From: a bacterium
Lineage (GTDB): Bacteria; Zhuqueibacterota; QNDG01; JAGLOF01
DNA length: 35,323 bases
NCBI GenBank assembly: GCA_023139105.1
Contig: JAGLOF010000061.1
Coordinates: forward strand, 1-35,323
Direction of reading: 5' to 3'
Part shown: positions 31,792-35,323 of the stretch, piece after piece
Numbering within the stretch: the stretch's first letter is position 1
Layout: every line of letters begins with the position of its first letter
Made by a program: the position numbers and the translations under genes
Notes under the pieces: generated by a model
Told to the model about the DNA's origin: nothing
Seen by the model: the letters and a program-made list of their open reading frames with translations, nothing else
The model's database searches: none

Positions 31792-34401
31792 CTATTCATT
31801 TCTAAGCGAATTTACAGGATTAATTGATACAGCTTGCCATAATTGACTGCTGATAACTACTATAACAATAAAGACAGACAAGATACCACAGACAAGAAAA
31901 GGCGTCAAGTGCCAGGGCAATCGATAAGCAAATCCGGACAGCCAATTATTTACTAAAAAATAAGCACCTGGCCAGGCAATCAAGTTACCTATCCCTATCC
32001 AGCCAATAAACTTAGCTTCCATGGATATGATTAAACTCCAGGGGGAGGCACCTATTATTTTCTTAATTGCCAAGGTTTTTCTTTGTCTACTGATTAAATG
32101 TTGAATCAAACTCAGTAATCCCATAACGGCAATAAGAAGACCTAATATAGAGACCCAAAGCAGAACCGTTTGCAACCTATTCTCTGACATGTATAAATTG
32201 TTCAGTGCAGTATCTAAAAAATCTATCTCGGCAGGATAACCGGGGTTGTATACATCCCACACAGATTTTAATATATTGACAGCGTCAATACGATGATCCG
32301 GGGCCACTCGCACAAGCATGTATCTAAGTTGGCTATTATTATCCAAACTCAATATCATTGGAGAAATGGCACGATGTAATGAATTAAAATGGAAATCCGC
32401 AACAATTCCTGCAATTAATCCCTTTCTGCCCTGAAAGTGGATGATTTTACCAACCGGGTTCTCTATCCCCATCGCCTCAACTGCTCTCTGGTTTAAAAGG
32501 AACACCCCCTGTTCTGTAGAAACCTGCCGATGGGTAAAACTACTTCCCTTTAATAATTTAATATCCATTGTTTCTAAAAAATCATGATCTACATGAAAAT
32601 AATTTATTGCCAGATTCTGATCAACTTGCTTCCCCGGCCATTGTAGATCTACCCACTCAACGGTTGCAGGATCAACAGGTAATGCACTACTGGCAGAAAC
32701 AGCAATGACCTGACTATTGGACAAAACTGCAGCCTTGGCAGGACTAAAATCTTTAATCAACGCACCCCTAAGTGGCATATAAATAATCTGCTCATGAGAA
32801 TACCCTAATGGCCGTTGACTGATATATTGCAACTGTCTTTTTACAATTAATAAGCTGATCATCATGGTAATAGAGAGTGCAAATTGAAATATCACTAATG
32901 CTCTTCTAAGCTTGTAAGACTTCCCAGATGCATGCAGTATGCCTTTAAACATCATCTTTGGTTGCATGGCAGCAATAATTAATGCAGGATACAATCCTCC
33001 AAAACCCGTTAAAATTGTTAGAACAATAAAAAATATAGCCATTATTCGGCTGGTAAATAACGTAGAAAACAATAATGACTTGCCAGAAAATGCATTGACT
33101 TCCGGCAATAACAAACCGACAATCATGGACGCTATCAATACGGCAATTATCATTGAAATAGCAATCTCTCCATAAATCTGCCTTATTAGTTGAGTACGGC
33201 TGGCACCAACCACTTTGCGGAGACCAATTTCCTTTAACCTCAGATCAGACTGAGCAGTTAAAGTACTAATATAATTTACACTGGCAATAATAAGTACAAG
33301 CATAGCCAGAACGCCTATTCCTAACACTATCTGCTGATTGCCATGTATTGCTAAATCATCCCGTACAGGCTTATCAAGATATATACGGGAAAGTGGCTGA
33401 GTGCTTATTGATTGAATACTTTGACAACCATACTTTTTCAATAATTGATAAATTTTCTCCGGTATCTCCTGCATATCACAATCAGGCTGTACCTGAATAT
33501 ATGTACTGCAAAGCAGGTCTTCCCAATCGGCAAGGGCCTCCTCTCCATTTATTGCCATAGAGAGAAGATAATCAAATTGTAAATGTGATTGTTGTGGCGG
33601 ATTCGCAAGAACACCGGTAATTGTGACATCTAAAAAATTTTCTATTTGAATAATTTCACCAACTGCATTGATTTTACCAAAATATTTTAAGGCCATAGCC
33701 TTCGTTATTACAATAGAAAGCGGACTCTGAAAAGCGGAGGCAGCATCTCCATCCAGAAAAGAATAGCTGAATACAGAAAAGAATTCCTTATCTGCAAGCA
33801 TACCCCGAGACTCATAAAATGCGTTTTCCCCATGCCGCAATAGCAGGCGTCCACCTTGATATACCCTGGCTGCGTTAATAACCTCAGGAAGTTCTTCCAC
33901 CAAGGCAATTGCCAGGGGTGCCGGCGTTTTGGCACTATGTTCAATTCCATCCTCATACGCCATTGAAGATAACAGACGGTATGTATAGGCCTGATGTATA
34001 TGAAATTTATCAAAACCTATCTCATCCATTATCCATAACATGCTTAGCAACCCACATGCAAGCCCTGTAGACAATCCCAGAAAGGACATGATTGTTGTCT
34101 GCTTATTTTTAAGCATATATCTCTTGATCGATTTCATTGTAAGTATGGCCAAAGGGAATTGCATTTTCAAGCTCTTCATAATTATATAAGGAAACAATTT
34201 AGATACTTGCCGCCAATACCAGCGTCTTGCATAGGCACCACCATGTCGCCCATACTCCAACTGATACTCATAAGCCATATCGCCAAGAATCATCGGAGCA
34301 TCCGCCCCACACAATTTACTTACAAGCCATCTAGCTAATCTTGGAGGATGTCCCTCACTAATCAAAACTATACCGTGATACTGAACCCCACAAATTAGCA
34401 T
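31792..34401 (-). CDS. MacB/FtsX-type ABC transporter permease, first of pair
   Basis: This 869-aa paralog of 29209-31779 has the same order: prefix domain (PPRLARWLVSKLCGAD...GDMAYEYQLEYGRHG...RRWYWRQ), first helix near residue 100, MacB-type core, three-helix FtsX block with GLRKVVGASRTQL (about residues 390-410), second core and final FtsX block with LAIKKIIGASPWS. ATG 34401 overlaps padR by 44 bp. A TTG 36 bases inside is another candidate, and neither has a strong ribosome site, so coupling to padR translation is likely. Both permeases lack an ATPase partner in the window. Confidence 0.9.
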   Translation of the reverse strand: MLICGVQYHGIVLISEGHPPRLARWLVSKLCGADAPMILGDMAYEYQLEYGRHGGAYARRWYWRQVSKLFPYIIMKSLKMQFPLAILTMKSIKRYMLKNKQTTIMSFLGLSTGLACGLLSMLWIMDEIGFDKFHIHQAYTYRLLSSMAYEDGIEHSAKTPAPLAIALVEELPEVINAARVYQGGRLLLRHGENAFYESRGMLADKEFFSVFSYSFLDGDAASAFQSPLSIVITKAMALKYFGKINAVGEIIQIENFLDVTITGVLANPPQQSHLQFDYLLSMAINGEEALADWEDLLCSTYIQVQPDCDMQEIPEKIYQLLKKYGCQSIQSISTQPLSRIYLDKPVRDDLAIHGNQQIVLGIGVLAMLVLIIASVNYISTLTAQSDLRLKEIGLRKVVGASRTQLIRQIYGEIAISMIIAVLIASMIVGLLLPEVNAFSGKSLLFSTLFTSRIMAIFFIVLTILTGFGGLYPALIIAAMQPKMMFKGILHASGKSYKLRRALVIFQFALSITMMISLLIVKRQLQYISQRPLGYSHEQIIYMPLRGALIKDFSPAKAAVLSNSQVIAVSASSALPVDPATVEWVDLQWPGKQVDQNLAINYFHVDHDFLETMDIKLLKGSSFTHRQVSTEQGVFLLNQRAVEAMGIENPVGKIIHFQGRKGLIAGIVADFHFNSLHRAISPMILSLDNNSQLRYMLVRVAPDHRIDAVNILKSVWDVYNPGYPAEIDFLDTALNNLYMSENRLQTVLLWVSILGLLIAVMGLLSLIQHLISRQRKTLAIKKIIGASPWSLIISMEAKFIGWIGIGNLIAWPGAYFLVNNWLSGFAYRLPWHLTPFLVCGILSVFIVIVVISSQLWQAVSINPVNSLRNE

Positions 34402-34678
34402 TGAACTGCTGCGCCGTTTTCAATGCCTCCCGCCCCTCCGGAGTTACAACAACAGCGATTCTTGGACGACCACGCCGCTTTTCCGTAACTTCACCTGCAG
34501 ATTTGAGTATTAACTCCTTACGCTCCAATTGATTTAATATGCTATAAAGGTTCCCGTAAGAAAACTCCTTGCCCAGAGCCTTGGATACAAAACCCCGGAT
34601 AGTCACACCATAAGCCCCTTCCCCCAATTGCCAAATAGCGAGCAGTACAATTTCTTCTACCTTGGTTAAATCAGACAT
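34358..34678 (-). CDS. PadR family transcriptional regulator
   Basis: ATG 34678 follows GGGGGAG by five bases and gives 106 aa (MSDLTKVEEIVLLAIWQLGE...), the usual length. The frame open to 34771 adds 31 unlikely residues. The winged helix with YGVTIRGFV, FSYGNLYSILNQLERKELI and the wing KRRGRPRIAVVVTPEG is typical. PadR proteins repress adjacent efflux or permease genes and release on ligand binding. Here it heads the minus-strand series and overlaps the first permease gene, as commonly seen with prefix-domain permeases. Confidence 0.92.
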   Translation of the reverse strand: MSDLTKVEEIVLLAIWQLGEGAYGVTIRGFVSKALGKEFSYGNLYSILNQLERKELILKSAGEVTEKRRGRPRIAVVVTPEGREALKTAQQFNANLWGSVSRYSFD

Positions 34679-35323
34679 AACTCTCCCCCAAATTAAAATA
34701 TAATATCCACTAATTTCAAATTGCTCTTTTATCTGAATTCCACATAAAAATATACGCATTACATCTCTCACACCCTATTCTTTTATTAAAAATCCGTTCT
34801 TATCCATCTAATCTGCATCATCCGTGTTCCATTGTTTTTTTGGTTCTTCCGGATATTCTATGGATTAAAATTCATAAATCCCAATATCTTTTTCTCTCTT
34901 GTTCGTTTTGTTAGTTTTGTTCGTTGCCAATCCCTATATCTTTTTCTCTTCCGGGTTTTGTCAATGATAGTTCCACACAATTGCCGGATGAACCAAAATT
35001 TATTACCCATTTTTGAACAGGGAACAGCAAATTATGATTACCATTTTTACTCTACCCCCCATCCGCTGAAATCAATCTTCTTATGGTTGCATGATTAATA
35101 GACAGTTCCTGCTGAGCCTTGAGGAAATTTACCGCAGTCATCCTGAAGAAGTGGAGTCCTTCGGATAGTAACAGGCGTTTAATAAAGAGCAGGAGCATTG
35201 CCCGCGAAGGACACGGAGCCACCCTCCCATACCCCATCCCGATGATCTTTAATTAGAATTTACCAGACCGAATATAGACCAGCAGAATATCGAGTTTTCA
35301 AGGAGTTCTTACTTCGACATTCG
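34679..35323. other. Upstream intergenic region with short repeats
   Basis: No convincing gene. It contains the second copy of the 14-mer TCATCCGTGTTCCA (34818-34831), a direct repeat ATATCTTTTTCTCT at 34884-34897 and 34936-34949 around a GTTCGTTTTGTTAG-rich stretch, and near 35139-35170 a GTCATCCTGAAGAAG...TCCTTCGGATA sequence that resembles dispersed intergenic repeats. AT-rich DNA at 34679-34800 should carry the promoter for padR, but no clear -35/-10 pair could be chosen. Confidence 0.55.

Noticed and set aside
34832-35237. Two short frames at the right end (34832-35098 plus, 35052-35237 minus)
   Set aside because: They cover repeat-like intergenic sequence with T-rich and direct-repeat content; no domain, no start signal.

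Overview
Organism and style. The window reads as one contig from a Gram-negative bacterium of the FCB group, most likely a Calditrichota / Neomarinimicrobiota / KSB1-like lineage. This is inferred from the NPFNP-type C-terminal sorting domain at 1500-2639 and a related one at 8158-9600, the FISUMP lipoprotein, many Sec-exported lipoproteins and PD40 (TolB-like) propellers, and a PadR gene beside ABC-ATPase-less MacB/FtsX permeases. No rRNA, tRNA, CRISPR array, integrase or transposase gene was seen.

Left part, + strand (1-7912). A Fic-family protein and a secreted sorting-domain protein are separated and bordered by three intergenic elements that are related to each other and resemble integron attC sites (1-147, 1322-1414, 2763-2943). 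A probable three-gene operon follows: membrane NapH-like ferredoxin, small secreted Cys-motif protein, secreted PQQ-like propeller (2996-5942). Next come a 145-bp MITE-like element with perfect 19-bp terminal inverted repeats, three tandem operator-like palindromes, a BlaI/MecI repressor, and a BlaR1/M56 peptidase that has lost its N-terminal part exactly at the blaI stop codon.

Right part, - strand (34678 down to 8158). A long same-strand series with mostly short gaps starts with a PadR regulator and two paralogous MacB/FtsX-type permeases with no ATPase gene, then a LACTB-like serine hydrolase. Five tandem paralogs of a secreted TPR plus SMP-30/gluconolactonase-like propeller protein follow. 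They are interrupted by an exported metallo-beta-lactamase-fold protein that carries the same leader as the paralogs and is followed by a degraded scrap of another paralog. Downstream are PD40 propellers, a gluzincin-type lipoprotein, a papain-like protease fused to a PD40 propeller, an M13 peptidase, a FISUMP lipoprotein, a small broken ORF, an NTF2-like lipoprotein, a second papain-like protease, an exported DJ-1/PfpI protein and a second sorting-domain protein, ending at a clear intrinsic terminator (8036-8078).

How the parts may work together (inference). The minus-strand block is almost entirely cell-envelope or secreted products: hydrolases, peptidases, propellers and export-type permeases, headed by a one-component regulator. 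It could be an envelope or secretome island under PadR control. The most unusual part is 20.2-28.1 kb, where tandem duplication, leader and tail exchange and an apparent gene replacement inside one repeat unit can be read directly from the sequence.
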